From positions 2,946,181-3,010,180 of the forward strand of contig NC_091188.1 in NCBI RefSeq assembly GCF_040958095.1: 64,000 bases of DNA. The letters run 5' to 3'. The DNA comes from Procambarus clarkii. Lineage: Eukaryota; Arthropoda; Malacostraca; Decapoda; Cambaridae. A program made the translations under genes and the position numbers. Positions 12,294 to 25,189 of the stretch are shown in pieces. The stretch's first letter is position 1, and every line of letters starts with the position of its first letter. The notes under the pieces were generated by a model. It did no database searches. It was not told where the DNA came from and saw only the letters and a list, made by a program, of their open reading frames with translations.

Positions 12294-12645
12294 TGTGTGT
12301 ATACTCACCTATTTGTGCCTGCAGGATCAAGCATTGACTCTTGGATACCGCCTTTCTAGCCATCGGTTGTTTACAGCAATGGCTCCGGTCCTATTTCCCT
12401 ATCGTACCTAGTTTTAAAATTATGAATAGAGTTTGCTTCCACAACTTGCTCCTTAAGTGCATTTCATTTTCCCACTGCTCTCACGCTAAAAGAAAACTTC
12501 CTAACATCCCTGTGACTCACGTAAGTTTTCAGCTTCCAACCATGTCCCCTCGTTCTGTTACTATTTCGTGTAAACATTTAATCTATTTCCACTTTGTCAA
12601 TTTCCCTGAGTATTTTATACGTTCCTAATCATATCCTGATTTTTT
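12294..12645 (-). mobile_element. CR1/Jockey-like LINE 3' fragment (copy 1)
   Basis: Minus-strand translation, with a few stops, contains RTRGHGWKLKTYVSHRDVRK and VVEANSIHNFKTRYDR. These are C-terminal motifs of non-LTR reverse transcriptase ORFs and are colinear with the better copy at 12713-13312. It ends in CACAAATAGGTGAGTA plus CA repeats. Heavily 5'-truncated. Confidence 0.65.
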
Positions 12646-12659
12646 TATTTTTTTTTATC

Positions 12660-12662
<3 letters not shown>

Positions 12663-12713
<51 letters not shown>
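12663..12713. repeat. (TG)n microsatellite
   Basis: About 25 TG units directly at the 3' tail of LINE copy 2 (minus strand). It probably arose from the CA-rich tail of that element. Confidence 0.9.
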
Positions 12714-13506
<793 letters not shown>

Positions 13507-13566
13507 AGACACGCACGCGCGCATTGACGACGTCTCTCAGGGAGAGGAAAATCACCAAGTCATGGG

Positions 13567-13662
13567 CGACCTTGGGTGAGTGTGGCGGGGGGATGGTGAG
13601 GCTGGTGACTCGGGGTCCGGCTGGAGGTATAAAGTCAGGCTGGAGACCAGGGAAGAGTCAGT
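13567..13662 (+). promoter_or_regulatory. P4 core promoter module
   Basis: CGACCTTGG 13567-13575, TATAAAG 13628-13634, TCAGT 13658-13662, standard spacing. About 60 bp upstream of the half site the sequence runs into the GA/TG repeat. Confidence 0.75.
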
Positions 13663-13696
13663 GTCTGCTCACCACCCCATCACCACACTACCAAAC

Positions 13697-14497
13697 ATGT
13701 TTACTTCTGTATGTATTCAGATTTAATGCAGGATGAAATTGGATGTTTAATCATAATTATATTACAAACTTTTCATGATCAATTTCAGTTCAAGTATTAG
13801 AAATATTTATCTATTACATGACACTTGTGACGATCCAAGAACAAATAAAGTAGATTGCCGCAAAATACTAGCAGACAAAATGGATTATTGACAATCTCCA
13901 TTTCAAAATTAACAATCACTTGAAAGATTGTAGTCGTTAAATATATGTTACCTACAAAAATGTCATTAAAGTGGCAAGGTGCCCATGAATCGTTCGATGA
14001 CAGTCTAAAACAATAAAGAACTTCGACGAAGAAATCAATTAAATAATACATAATTAACTACAGTTAATGTCTTGTGTTCCCACAGGTGGTGTTGATGTGC
14101 ATGCTGGTGGCCGCTGGTGTGGCTCTCCCAGGTGGATACCAGCAAGCATCTTATGTACGTCATCACGTGTTTCACGATTTTCTAACTTTAACATAATACC
14201 ATCATTATATATAATAAATTATTGTGTGAAGATGGCATTAAAAATGTTACTTTGATGACGTGTCCACAGGCGCCTCTGCCCTACGATTTCAACTACGGGA
14301 TCAACTCTGGAGCCACCAACTTCGGCCAGCAAGAGAGCGGCAACAATGGCAACGCCAAGGGCTCCTACTGGGTCAACTTACCTGACGGTCGCGTCCAGAG
14401 GGTTGATTACTGGGCCGACGGTAGCGGATATCATGCTACCGTGAGCTTCCAGGGCACCGCCAAACATCCCAGCTATGCTCCCTCTTATGGCTACTAA
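13697..14497 (+). CDS. P4: pro-resilin-like RR cuticle protein
   Basis: Exons 13697-13708, 14086-14154 and 14270-14497; introns of 377 and 115 bp. Phe2 uses TTT instead of TTC, as in P14; the encoded protein is the common type (QQASY, TAKHP). AATAAA at 14735-14740. The promoter starts soon after the LINE and TG tract, so little of the old distal flank remains ahead of this copy. Confidence 0.9.
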
Positions 14498-14741
14498 CTT
14501 CTGGTCGTTACTCCTTAACTGATAAATTCTGTCCAGCATCTACTGCTTCGTTTCACTTGTTAATTAGATATAAGTTTATTTAGTAAGCAACTACTAATTT
14601 GATAATATAATTTATAAACATCTTGTTTCTTGCATTTTGTTCACTTTTATATGTTTTATAGTGATGTTTTATTAATATAACACAATACAACTAATTAATT
14701 TATAAATTGTTAATATGAATATAAATGTACATTAAATAAAT

Positions 14742-17325
14742 AACTACAATAAGCAAACATTAATTTTATATCCTTGTTTACTTACTCTCTCAGTTCCTAA
14801 TGCACCGTAATAGGTGAGTCAGGGTGTTGCTATGCAGCCCGTTCTCAGAGCAAATTTATTACCGCAAGAGATTAACCCCCACCCTCCTCAAAACACCTAG
14901 ATAGTTATCTAGATATTTGTGATGGTCTGGAAGCATATTACGGTTCCAATAATCGTCTAACTCGTAAACTGGCAAGTGAATATTTGTCCTGACAGTGAAT
15001 ATTCTCATGTTATAACTTTATTTCATTGAAAATCGTTGGTTTAATATATGAAAAATATGCTGACGCGCTTTCTTTGAAATGGAATAAAGAATTTGTTTTT
15101 TTCTGTAAACGAAATTCAAGGGTACACATAAATAGTTTTCTTATTCTATTTTTCACATTTTGTATACTATTATAGTAGGCATCCATCAGTCTCAGGAGAC
15201 TATGGAGTTACGCTCTGGTTGTCGGTTTATTACACTTTATTACAAACATAATGAAATTTAGCCGAACCTAAACTAATCTTAACCTAATCATGGATTGAAA
15301 GTTGATGATAGCACTAATTACGTAATGGTTTTCAATCCATTACCCTGATCTGATTTTCTCCCTGAGGACTACTATAACAGAGGGTAAACAAAAAATCTGA
15401 ACGATAGTCAGAGGAATGAAAACTTTTTCCATTAAATTTGGCAAAATGGATTTCTGTCCTCAGAATTTTTCCACTTTCACTGATAAAAGGAAAAAAGGTA
15501 AGTAATTTATGTAAAATAATAATACGAATGTAATTGTGATTTACTATTATTCATCTAAGGTGCCCAGCGTTGTTCAGGCGATGAACAAGGATCACATTTT
15601 CATTATACACGAACTTAGTCAATGTGACATCTTCACTACTATGGCCGACTCATCCTGTTCCCTGAGTACTTTAGATTCTGAAATTCGTGGGATATGGCTT
15701 CACTCATAGTCACAAACAGAGCTCATCTTGAATTGAAATATAAGTGCCTTCATTTTATTTTTTATTACATACTTGTATAAAAATATAACATCCTCATTAC
15801 TATGACATTTTTGTGTCTTCAAGGTTCCGCTGCAGCCTAAACATTTTGGTTATGAAAGCCTCTATGTGACTACTGTGGTTACCTCATAAATTGTTGTCTT
15901 TGGAATAGGAAATTTCTTATGATAATAAGAGTTTGGTAATCGTGTCAGGGAAAATATACAAATGCTTCCTATGTTACTACTATCTTGAGCAGAAACCAAT
16001 CATACCTAAAGGCAGAGCATAGAAGCTGAAGCATCATGTAGTTCCGAGCCTACTTCAAGTCTCAATGTAACGTATTTTAAATCATTTGTATTTCAAGAAT
16101 GTTGGTGAAATATGTTTATGAGGTGAGCTTTGAACAAATATTTGTGAAAACCGAAAAGTACTAAAATCCATACATCCCTGCCTTGCCTACACTATAATTT
16201 AACACTATTACATTCTCTGACGAACAAGACAGTGAAACTAGAAATAAAAATTATGGAAACAGGGTTTTCGTGAAGCTCAATAAAGTTATGTACCAATGAG
16301 ACAATATTGAAACAATTAATGGGATCGAACTCGCTTCCCTAAACTCCCCTAGACACACGCGCTACCGACTGAACCATGATGAGTTCAAAGTTTTTTAACC
16401 AGAAATTCTACCAGACTTACCACGAGTTTGAAAGGCGCCGTCCGGTACCACAATACATGTTTACTGGAAATCCGGCCACTCACAGGACGAGTGAAGAACA
16501 TCACTCTTCCAGTGAGTGATGGCTCTGGGGCAAAAAATGTGATTTTAAGTCAACGTAACCTATTTAATGAGACAGAGAGTTATGGCACAATACCAAAATG
16601 TTAAAAAGCTGTTTGTGCTGAATTACCGAGCTGAGGCAATCAGTGTTTGTCGAATAAGATTTACTGTATTTAAGCCAGAAATTAATGTATGAATCAGCTC
16701 ATTGAAGATAGAGCTTAATGGTATTAACATTCCATTATGAAGGCACTCTTCATTATAATACTAAATAATTATAAAGCACAATCAAATACAATGTTAAGTA
16801 GAGAGAAATGTTGCTGTTTTTAAAGTGTTAGCAATCTTGCTTCGTTCAATATATATTTTTGTGTTTATTTCATTAATTAAGCACCAAGCACCGATCCTGT
16901 GGGAGGGGATGAAAGGGTTACAGATGCTCATAGTGAGCTCAGGAGCTGGGTCCCAGTGTTCATTATGATAACCAGCATGAGAACGAATTATTACTACTGG
17001 AATATTGTTGACATCATAACCGTATATAATGAACAGCATCCTACAACGACCCTAGGCTCTTCCCTCACTAAGCTTTAACAAGGACGCAGCTCTCCTTACC
17101 AATAACATAAGCCAAATACTTATTAAAAGTTTTAATTAAAACATCAGCAATGTTAATCGAACTGGAAAGGTAAATACGAAAAGTGTTTAGAAGACGAACA
17201 ACAATTATGGAATGAGATCAAATCTACAGAGACGTTGCTTTATTTTGTGAGCGCCCAAGATATGTCACAGATAGCTGCATGACTTGCGACTCCTACTTCT
17301 CGACGGGTGAGGAAACTTACCAAGT
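14742..17325 (+). other. P4-P5 spacer, old tandem-unit DNA
   Basis: No gene seen. Parts align with the other old spacers: a decayed 3' flank from 14790, and a distal 5' flank at 16490-16760 and 16960-17180 that matches 3700-4000, 7870-8150 and 21340-22020. The mariner relic found in the P1 and P2 flanks was not recognised here. Confidence 0.5.
16318..16386 (-). other. tRNA-like sequence (tRNA pseudogene or SINE head)
   Basis: The minus strand has an A-box-like TGGTTCAGTCGG and a B-box-like AGTTCGATCCC about 40 nt apart, as in tRNA internal promoters. I could not fold a convincing acceptor stem or place an anticodon, so a functional tRNA is not claimed. Confidence 0.4.
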
Positions 17326-17331
17326 CATGGG

Positions 17332-17415
17332 CAACCTTGGGTGAGTGTGGCGGCGGGATGGTGAGGCTGGTGACTCGAGGTATAAAGCCAGGCTGGAGAC
17401 CAGGGAGGAGTCAGT
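17332..17415 (+). promoter_or_regulatory. P5 core promoter module, altered
   Basis: CAACCTTGG at 17332-17340 is one base off the FTZ-F1 consensus in its CR part. TATAAAG is at 17381-17387 and TCAGT at 17411-17415. The half site is 49 bp from TATA, not 61, because GGGTCCGGCTGG is missing before TATA. TATA-to-initiator spacing is unchanged. Confidence 0.65.
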
Positions 17416-17449
17416 GTCTGATCACCGCCTCATCACCACACTATCAAAC

Positions 17450-18724
17450 ATGTTCACTTCTGTATGTATTATTTAGCTTGAATTCAGGATGAAATTGAGT
17501 AGTCAGTCATAGATATATTCCAAACTTCTCATGGTCAAAAGCAGTTCAAGTCTTTGTAAACGCTCTTTTATCACATGACCCCGTGACGACTCTAGATCAA
17601 ATAATTTAGAGCTACATAAAACTTTCCCCAAAATTGAAAAAAAAATTTAATGCAACTCTGCGGCCTGTAAAATGTAGTTTGTAGTCAAAGACATTGTCTT
17701 TCATCACAACGGACAACCTTAACCTCTAAAATATTAAAATTGTGTAAATTCAAGTTTTACAAGGGACTACCCCATTATTTCTCACATGAAGCCCTGACAA
17801 TAATATCTTTCTCGTTTACACTCAAGACACCACAACCTCTCAACGACACTTATAATGACGCTACAACTGCTAAACGTTTAAGCCAGTATGACTATATATT
17901 AGACAGCACAAGATATAGTGAGTTACAGGCCAAAATGTTTTCGGAGTCTATTAGCGTGCAAGTATAGATATATATACAGTGGTAGCAGAGTCCCACTCCC
18001 AGACACTTACAAAAGTTCCTCTCACCGTTATTACTTACACTTTGAGTACTGTTTGGAGTTTGTGTTTGCGTCTATAATTTAGAGGTAAATCATTTTACTT
18101 CTTTATAGGAGTAAAATTTACTTTACTTCCTTGGAAAGTAAAAAAAAAATTACTATAATTACTATCTACCAATAATCATTAAAGTGGCAATGCGTTCAAA
18201 TGTCATAACCGCTCGTGACAGTCCAAAAACGGATCAAAATTAGACGAGGAAAACACTGTAACAACCCACAACAGCTAATATTTTGTATATCCACAGGTGG
18301 TATTAATGTGCATGCTGGTGGCCGCTGGTGTGGCTCTCCCAGGTGGATACCAGCAACCATCCTATGTACGTCATCACGTGTTTCACGATTTCTTAACTTT
18401 AATTCACAAAATACTATACAATTGCTTTACAATTATATATTATAAAATACTATGTGAAATGGCAATAATGATGCTACTTTGATAATGTGTCCACAGGCGC
18501 CTTTGCCCTACGATTTCAACTACGGGATCAACTCTGGAGCCACCAACTTCGGCCAGCAAGAGAGCGGCAACAATGGCAACGCCAAGGGCTCCTACTGGGT
18601 CAACTTACCTGACGGTCGCGTCCAGAGGGTTGATTACTGGGCCGACGGTAGCGGATATCATGCTACCGTGAGCTTCCAGGGCACCGCCAAACATCCCAGC
18701 TATGCTCCCTCTTATGGCTACTAA
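17450..18724 (+). CDS. P5: pro-resilin-like RR cuticle protein
   Basis: Exons 17450-17461, 18297-18365 and 18497-18724; introns of 835 and 131 bp. Residue 25 is Pro (QQPSY) as in P3 and P7; Val6 and Leu7 use GTA and TTA, both silent. No AATAAA was found at the usual distance; AGTAAA at 18957-18962 is the nearest variant. The promoter carries a 12-bp deletion. Confidence 0.88.
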
Positions 18725-18962
18725 CTTCTCTTAACAACACATTAACAGATAACCTTTCTGTCTTACATTTGTTGTGTTCAATTGTTAAACAGACCTCTTT
18801 CTGGGTTTCCTTATTTGGCAAGTATGGATTAGTTTTTATAATTTATAAATATATTATTTGTTGTCTTGGATACCTTATGTTTTTATAGTGAAGTGTTATA
18901 TAAATCAGTATAAAACTTAATGAATTATGTACAGATTGAAAGAATGGTCAATGGAGAGTAAA

Positions 18963-19560
18963 TATATAGTCAAAATATGTAATCATTTTATTATAATCCT
19001 CATATAATTCCCCCACTAAGTGAATGAGTTCCTAATACACAGTGAAAGGTGTCCCAGGTGGTCAGAGCTAGTGATTTGCTAACATGGGAAATAAACAGGA
19101 TTCTCGACGATAGTCAGAGTGATAAAATGGAAACCAAAAATGTTTTTTATCAGATACAATAGACTTCTGTTCTTCCCAGAAATCCCATCTTTACTACTCA
19201 AGACTACCATCAATGTGACAGCTTCCATGTCATGGTTGACCGACCATGAGCACTTCATCTTGAAAACTTCCGGAATTAAATTAGTTTTAAACTTGCTCAC
19301 TCGTACAGCCACCATTCCCAACTCAACAGAAACACGAACTCCTTTAATAACATTCACATTAAAATGTCCGACATTCTCGAGTCCTAAGAGTCAGCCCAGA
19401 ACCCCAAATTATTAGGTTATGAGGACCTCTTTGATGTCCTCTTTCTACCTCTTTGATGGGTAGTCTTACACTGCTAGCCCTGAAATGTCTGATGAGTGGT
19501 CAAGGGCCTGGAAGACCTTATGGTGGTACTACTATCCTTGTGGTATAACATCATGCAATG
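18963..19560 (+). other. P5 3' flank
   Basis: Non-coding. It holds the decayed 3' flank motif of the family (AGTTCCTAATACACAGTGAAAGG near 19027) and then unique-looking DNA. A 98-codon open frame at 19119-19415 has no recognisable domain and aligns with non-coding flank of other units, so it is not annotated as a gene. Confidence 0.5.
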
Positions 19561-21200
19561 TAAAGTTTATAGCCATTACCGTATCAGGAGGCGCACTGCC
19601 TCTGTAGTTGACTGTAATGGTGCTCGGCAGTATTTGATCAAATGAGTATATGTGGCTTGTTTCACCAGAAGCTGCATCTTTGCAGATGTGTATGGAGATG
19701 TGCTAGCTGAAATATCTCAGTTGGCTAATTCATATCATGATGTTAACCTCATGGTGGTAGGTGACTTTAACATTGATGTATCTCAACAAAATACATATTT
19801 AAATTTACTTTATGCTTTCATGAGTACTGAAACTGTACATTATCCTGCTATCAGTGATGAATTTAATGTTAACTATTGATTTCTGTAATGGGACGGGAAA
19901 GAAAAGTTTCCTATTGATCATTTATTGATCATATTGATGATGATCTAACTTGTCACATATGAGGGTATAAGACTATCGGTGATAGTGACAAGCAATCGGA
20001 ACATCCTTCTCTCATAGTCATTTTGAATATAACTCACTTGAAAGTTGCTGCTGCCAGTTAAGACTGAATCCTTTCTAGAATACGTTTAAACTGAGAGAAG
20101 GCCACTGCTACTGACTTGGATCAGTTTAAGTGCAGGCTTAATAAAAAAAACTTGATACTGTTAAACATTCCTACTAATGCAATTGCCTGCATTAATGTGC
20201 CTGCACTAATTATTTGTTAACATCTGCCATGTCACTGCTAGTTAGGGCGGGGAAGAGAGTATCCCTTTTCAAACAAATAGAGGAGGTATGACTTTTTGGA
20301 ATGATCATATTGGAGAATTACGAAATAGATCCATCTTTTAATATAACCTACAGAAAGATGTGGAGTGCCCCAGAGATTCTGGGCTGCTGCAAATCACACG
20401 TAGAACTAGGGCTCAATATCAAGCCATAAAGAAGACTAAGAAAGAGTGAGATAACATTGTGAAATCAAAGGTTTCTGATAACCCTTGAAGAAAGAAATAC
20501 GAATTTTTGGGTTGAAATTAAGAAATTTAAAATGGTAACGAACGTCGTGGAAAATTTATCTGGGCTCCATAATATATATAGTGTATTTTGTACAACAGTA
20601 CTATTTACAGAACAGATGAAATCAAAACTGATCTAACTATATGAGTATGTGAAACCTTGTTTACATCTTGCCCTTAATGTTTAACACCTGTACACTATAA
20701 CCCCAGGTAATGGTCGAGAAAGCTATACAAAAAATGGGATCTATAATTAGCCACTTTAACATATATTCTACTAACTTTTAACATGGATCACTGAATGAGT
20801 ATGTCTGCCTATCTTTCTCTCCCATAATACATAGCCATCTTTAAAAAAAACAGCTCTGTACTTGTTCCTATGTCCTCTTTTGATAACTATGTAGCCATTG
20901 CCCTAAACACACTATTAAATGAAGTATTTGATTATATATTAATTGACTTTCTAGCTGTCGAACTAGACATCTCTGACTTTCAGCTTACAAAACTGGCTTT
21001 TGAACGACGTTTTAATATTTCGTGGTGGCGGAAACAATTCAGTACCACAAATCACAGGGTATCTCTGCTCTCTCTGTTTCTTGTTTCCAAAGCCTCTGAC
21101 AGCATTGAACACACTAACTTTCTGCAGAAGTGTTTAGCAGAAAAGTATGTCCTATATTCTCTAGATAATAATATATTACTTATCAGATATGCGAAGTAGT
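19560..21200 (+). mobile_element. degenerate non-LTR retrotransposon (endonuclease + RT)
   Basis: An open stretch at 19652-19879 includes VYGDVLAEISQLANSYHDVN followed by LMVVGDFNIDVS; GDFN is a hallmark of the LINE endonuclease domain. About 1 kb later, 20870-21199 reads NYVAIALNTLLNEVFDYILI ... SDFQ ... SKASDSIEHTNFLQK, matching the start of a reverse transcriptase domain (YRPIA..., ...SKAFD...H). The part between is frameshifted. The catalytic YADD box was not found. Dead copy. Confidence 0.7.
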
Positions 21201-21339
21201 ACTGAAATCGAGAAAAGTTTTCCCGGAAAAAATTCACATGAAATGAGGTTAAACAAAGTGCTGATCTTAGTATTTTATCTATTATTTGTTTATCCATTGT
21301 TGAAAGAGTTAGGAACCAGTAGAGCAATTAAGTCTGAGT

Positions 21340-22020
21340 AAATGAGTGAGCTGAGTCAACTTAATCTATTTCATGAGACAGAGAGTTATGACACAATCAT
21401 ATAATATGCTGAATGTTTAAAAAGCTGTCAAGCTGTCAAGCTGCCTATGCTTCATTAACGAGCCGAGACAAACACTGTTTTGATGAATAAGGCTTATTGT
21501 ATTTAAGCCAGAACTTAATGTATGAAGCAGATCGATGAAGATAATGTTTCAAACTATTAATATTCCATTATGAACATTCTTCATCGTAATTATAAATTAT
21601 GTAAAACTGTCTCAAAAAAACCTATTGTGAGTGGTAATGAAAAGTTAAAGAAGCAGAAACTTGGCTCAAGTAACAATCGACTTGAGAATGGTTCAGGAGG
21701 GACCGAAACGCCGTCGTCCCTTCACTTTCTAGTGTGTGGTTTGTCAACATTCGTTATTATAGCCAGCTACAATAAGTATTTTTATCATCGCAATATAACT
21801 GATTATACTCATAACTGGAGATATGAGCAGCTGTTCATAACTGGAAATATGAGCAACGTCCTACAGCGACCCGGGTCATAATGCTAAGCTTATTTAAGCT
21901 TATTGTCCCCGGCAATAACCTAACTAATATTAATTCAAAACAGTAACTAAAACATCAATAATGCAAATCGAACTGGAAAGTTTAATAGAACAAGTGTATA
22001 GAAGAGTAGAGTAAATTGTT
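21340..22020 (+). other. orphan distal 5' flank in forward orientation
   Basis: Aligns on the + strand with the distal 5' flank of P5 (16490-17180), including GACAGAGAGTTATG and TGTATTTAAGCCAGAA. It should lead into a forward promoter. Instead it ends around GTGTATAGAAGAGTAGAG (about 22017) and is followed by the 3' end of the inverted gene P6. Confidence 0.55.
21655..21752 (+). repeat. dispersed repeat (GGACCGAAACG family), copy a
   Basis: CTTGAGAATGGTTCAGGAGG-GACCGAAACGCCGTCG and the following CCTTCAC...TCTAG-GTGTGG segment recur at 24806-24885. Known to me as a common dispersed decapod repeat. It interrupts the orphan flank. Confidence 0.5.
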
Positions 22021-22384
22021 TAATGAGGTTGATTACAATAACCACTACAGTCAGGAACTCAACGCGGAAGTTAACAAAGATTTAAATTAAACGTTTGTTT
22101 AATATGATTATTTAATTATTTCTATACCCATTGAATGTTCATTGTTCAGATTGAAAGTGTTCATCATTCTTTATATCTGTTGAGAAATTATTGGGTTTTG
22201 ATCTTATATACATAACACATCACTATACAAACATGCATGTAATTTTACAAGATGCAACGATTAAGATACAGACTAATTATATTAGCAAACCAGTAGTTTG
22301 TTAATGTAAATACATCTGTTTAACAATTAAAACAAAGCAGATGGAAGACAAACAGGTTATCAGTTAAGGTGTAGTGAGCAGCAG

Positions 22385-23585
22385 TTAGTAGCCATAAGAG
22401 GGAGCATAGCTGGGATGTTTGGCGGTGCCCTGGAAGCTCACGGTAGCATGATATCCGCTACCGTCGGCCCAGTAATCAACCCTTTGGACGCGACCGTCAG
22501 GTAAGTTGACCCAGTAGGAGCCCTTGGCGTTGCCATTGTTGCCGCTCTCTTGCTGGCCGAAGTTGGTGGCTCCAGAGTTGATCCCGTAGTTGAAATCGTA
22601 GGGCAGAGACGCCTGTGGACACATCATCAAAGTAACAGCATTGTTATCATCACATAGTATTTTATTATACATAATCAACAGTCTTGTATATAGCAATTCT
22701 AAATTAAAGTTACACAATCGTGAAACACGTGATGACGTACATAGGATGCTTGCTGGTATCCACCTGGGAGAGCCACACCAGCGGCCACCAGCATACACAT
22801 CAACACCACCTGTGGGAACATAAGATATTAGCTGCACTAGGTTAGTTGACTGTTACTGTGAATAAGGCCCCTAAACTTATTATTTTTAAGGAACAGTCTG
22901 TGATATTTGGACGCTTTGCTAATGTTATGACTTTCTCGATTGCTGATTTTCAGTTTCTTTTTCTTTTGAACTACAGAAGCAATACAAAATACACACAGGA
23001 CTCAACATTCAACTAATCAATACGATCCAAAGAGTTGAGAGTATCATTTGAAAGGTCAGTTAAGAGTTCCCTGTGTTTATACCTAAAAAATTACATAACA
23101 ATTCATTAAGAACGAACTGGTTTTCCTTAATGGTTGCTATAGCTACACTTGTACTGTAACGGCCTCACTAAACATTATCCCGCTATATACTACACGGCCT
23201 CAGACTTCATCACATTTCAGGTGTCGTCTTGAAGTTTAATGATATTTTACTGAACGAGAATGAGAAAAATATAATTATGACAACGTTTGAGGCAGCTGGT
23301 TAAAAAATATATATATATATAAATGTGAGAAATCAAATATAAATTAAAAGATTTTTGTGATGAAAATTTGTTTGATTTCAATACCTTTGATTTTATTGCA
23401 CTAGTAATAATGTTAAAAATATTTGTATTATTTCTTAATATAAGTTCATGTAATACTCTAAACTACAGAGTCAAGTCAAGAGGTTTATGAGAGAAAAGCA
23501 CTTTTCTTATATTTGACAAAATTATTTTGATCAGAAGTAATTTTATCCTACGTTTATTGTAAGCAATACTTACAGAAGTGAACAT
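22385..23585 (-). CDS. P6: pro-resilin-like RR cuticle protein, inverted copy
   Basis: The only minus-strand copy. Exons in transcript order: 23585-23574, 22809-22741, 22612-22385; introns of 764 and 128 bp. The exon 1 donor is GTAAGT, better than the GTATGT or GTACGT of the others. Residue 29 is Ser instead of Pro (ASLPYDF), the only such change in the array. The rest matches the common type (QQASY, TAKHP), and no stop or frameshift is present, so it should be functional. No clear AATAAA in the 350 bp downstream. Confidence 0.88.
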
Positions 23586-23619
23586 GTTTGGTAGTGTGGT
23601 GATGGGGTGGTGAGCAGAC

Positions 23620-23715
23620 ACTGACTCCTCCCTGGTCTCAAGCCTGGCTTTATACCTCCAGCCGGACCCCGAGTCACCAGCCTCACCATCCCCCCGCCAC
23701 ACTCACCCAAGGTCG
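23620..23715 (-). promoter_or_regulatory. P6 core promoter module
   Basis: On the + strand CCAAGGTCG lies at 23707-23715, CTTTATA at 23648-23654, ACTGA at 23620-23624. Read on the minus strand this is the standard order and spacing. The conserved AAAATCACCAA that normally directly precedes the half-site region is pushed away by about 60 bp of inserted sequence (about 23724-23785). Confidence 0.72.
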
Positions 23716-24197
23716 CCCATAATTGTTTACTGTTGTCGCCGGAAGCTGCTAGTTTATTGTGCACCCCATACTCATGTGATAATTTGGTGATTTTCCTCTT
23801 CCTCTGAGAAACTGGAGTTGCAAATCAAATTATTATCTGTTAAATATCTTAACGTCGCACAATATAAGGTTAATTATTGATATACTTTATCAAGTACTGA
23901 ATTTTATTAACAATTTATCTCGTCTTTAATATTCTTAAGTATAACAAGTTAATCAATAAACCATATTAGTCAGTGAGAGACGTCGTCTTTTCATAGTCGT
24001 GTGCTACGTGACAAAGTAGTACGCAGATATCGACAGAGACTAAGAGAGATATATAGTGTGCCTACAAGTTATTCATCTCATTATGAACTTTAATAAACTA
24101 ATTTTTATATGAGCTATCTTAAAACAGTTCGCGGTAATTAATAACACAACATAAATCATGATATACGTTATTTTGGCAACCATTCTCAACAGGTACA

Positions 24198-24650
24198 ATG
24201 ACAACAGTGAAGGAGAGAGCAATGTGTGTGGTGTGGCAGTGGGAAGCTATCATCATTACTATATAGAGGTATACAAAAAAGAGACGTGTTCTGGGATAAT
24301 ATAAGACAACTCCCCCTAACAAAACAATCACTCTGGCGATGTCTGAAACAATTTCAAGAAAATGGCAATGTTCTATATCAGAAAGGAACTGGTAGGTTTA
24401 GTGTGTCTCACGACAGACCAGAAGAACTTCAGGATTCACTTAATGGAAGTTCTAAATAATCCCTCCACCGAGGATGCTGAGAACTGCAAATACCGCGTTC
24501 AGCAGCACATAAAGTGCTCACATGAGGCTGAAACGTCACGCAAGACAGTTCTTAATGTCTGGAACGAAATCATCTAACTATTGCCTTCGTGTTCTGGTTT
24601 ATTGATGAAATAATTGGACTGTGGAAGATTACATAATAAAATAAAATGTC
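24198..24650 (+). pseudogene. mariner-like transposase relic, best copy
   Basis: Opens with MTTVKERAMCVVWQWEAI, then a stop, and continues in another frame with SLWRCLKQFQENGNVLYQKG and TGRFSVSHDRPEELQDSL. This resembles the N-terminal helix-turn-helix region of mariner/Tc1-group transposases (W.RQFQETG....K..GRPR.S). After about 130 bp it jumps to NVWNEII, the C-terminal tail. The DDE catalytic domain is absent, so it is an internally deleted, frameshifted relic. Confidence 0.5.
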
Positions 24651-24785
24651 TCGTCTCGTGATATTAATTACCACAAACCATTTTTAATATAGCTCCTACA
24701 GTAGTGAATTTATTAAGGCTTATAATGGGGAATAATTTGTAAACACTCTGTACAGTATCTATCAGAGGAATATAGTGCAGGCAAT

Positions 24786-24885
24786 AAGTCACAATAACGT
24801 GGCTGAAGAATGGCTTGAGAATGGTCCAAGACGGACCGAAACGTCGTCGGCCCTTCACCCTCTAAAGTGTGGTCTGGTCAACAGA
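24786..24885 (+). repeat. dispersed repeat (GGACCGAAACG family), copy b
   Basis: GTCACAATAACGTGGCTGAAG and GAGAATGGTCCAAGACGG followed by ACCGAAACGTCGTCGG. Partner of 21655-21752; its left part is also found at 57429-57450. Confidence 0.5.
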
Positions 24886-25189
24886 GGAATATAGAGATAC
24901 CTGCAGCAAGGGGGGTTTATGTCAGGAGGCAGATGCCCGCTGACTTAACCCACGACAAACATCTTTAGCGGCCCCCTTCCACGTCGTTCTCAAGCGACCG
25001 TTGCCTAAGATGCCCCCCTCCCTCAGCGAGGTCTTGACCATGAGGGAGGGAGGGAGGTGTTTCCTAGATGTGTTTTTTGTTTATTTGTAAGAACTTTTGG
25101 TAAGCTAACTAGCATAAATATATTATTTGTGGTAATATAAATATTTTAAGTTTTTTACCAATTTATATTATGATACAGATCTACTTCTG

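Larger units (their letters stand above)
22020..23945 (-). other. putative gene-sized inversion carrying P6
   Basis: Left of this block lies a forward distal 5' flank (21340-22020). The proximal 5' flank (about 23720-23945) is reverse-complemented and aligns with the P5 proximal flank at 17200-17330. To the right, a mariner relic in forward orientation (24198) sits where the P1/P2 3' flanks have it. This is the pattern expected if one forward gene was flipped in place. Breakpoints are approximate. Confidence 0.5.
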
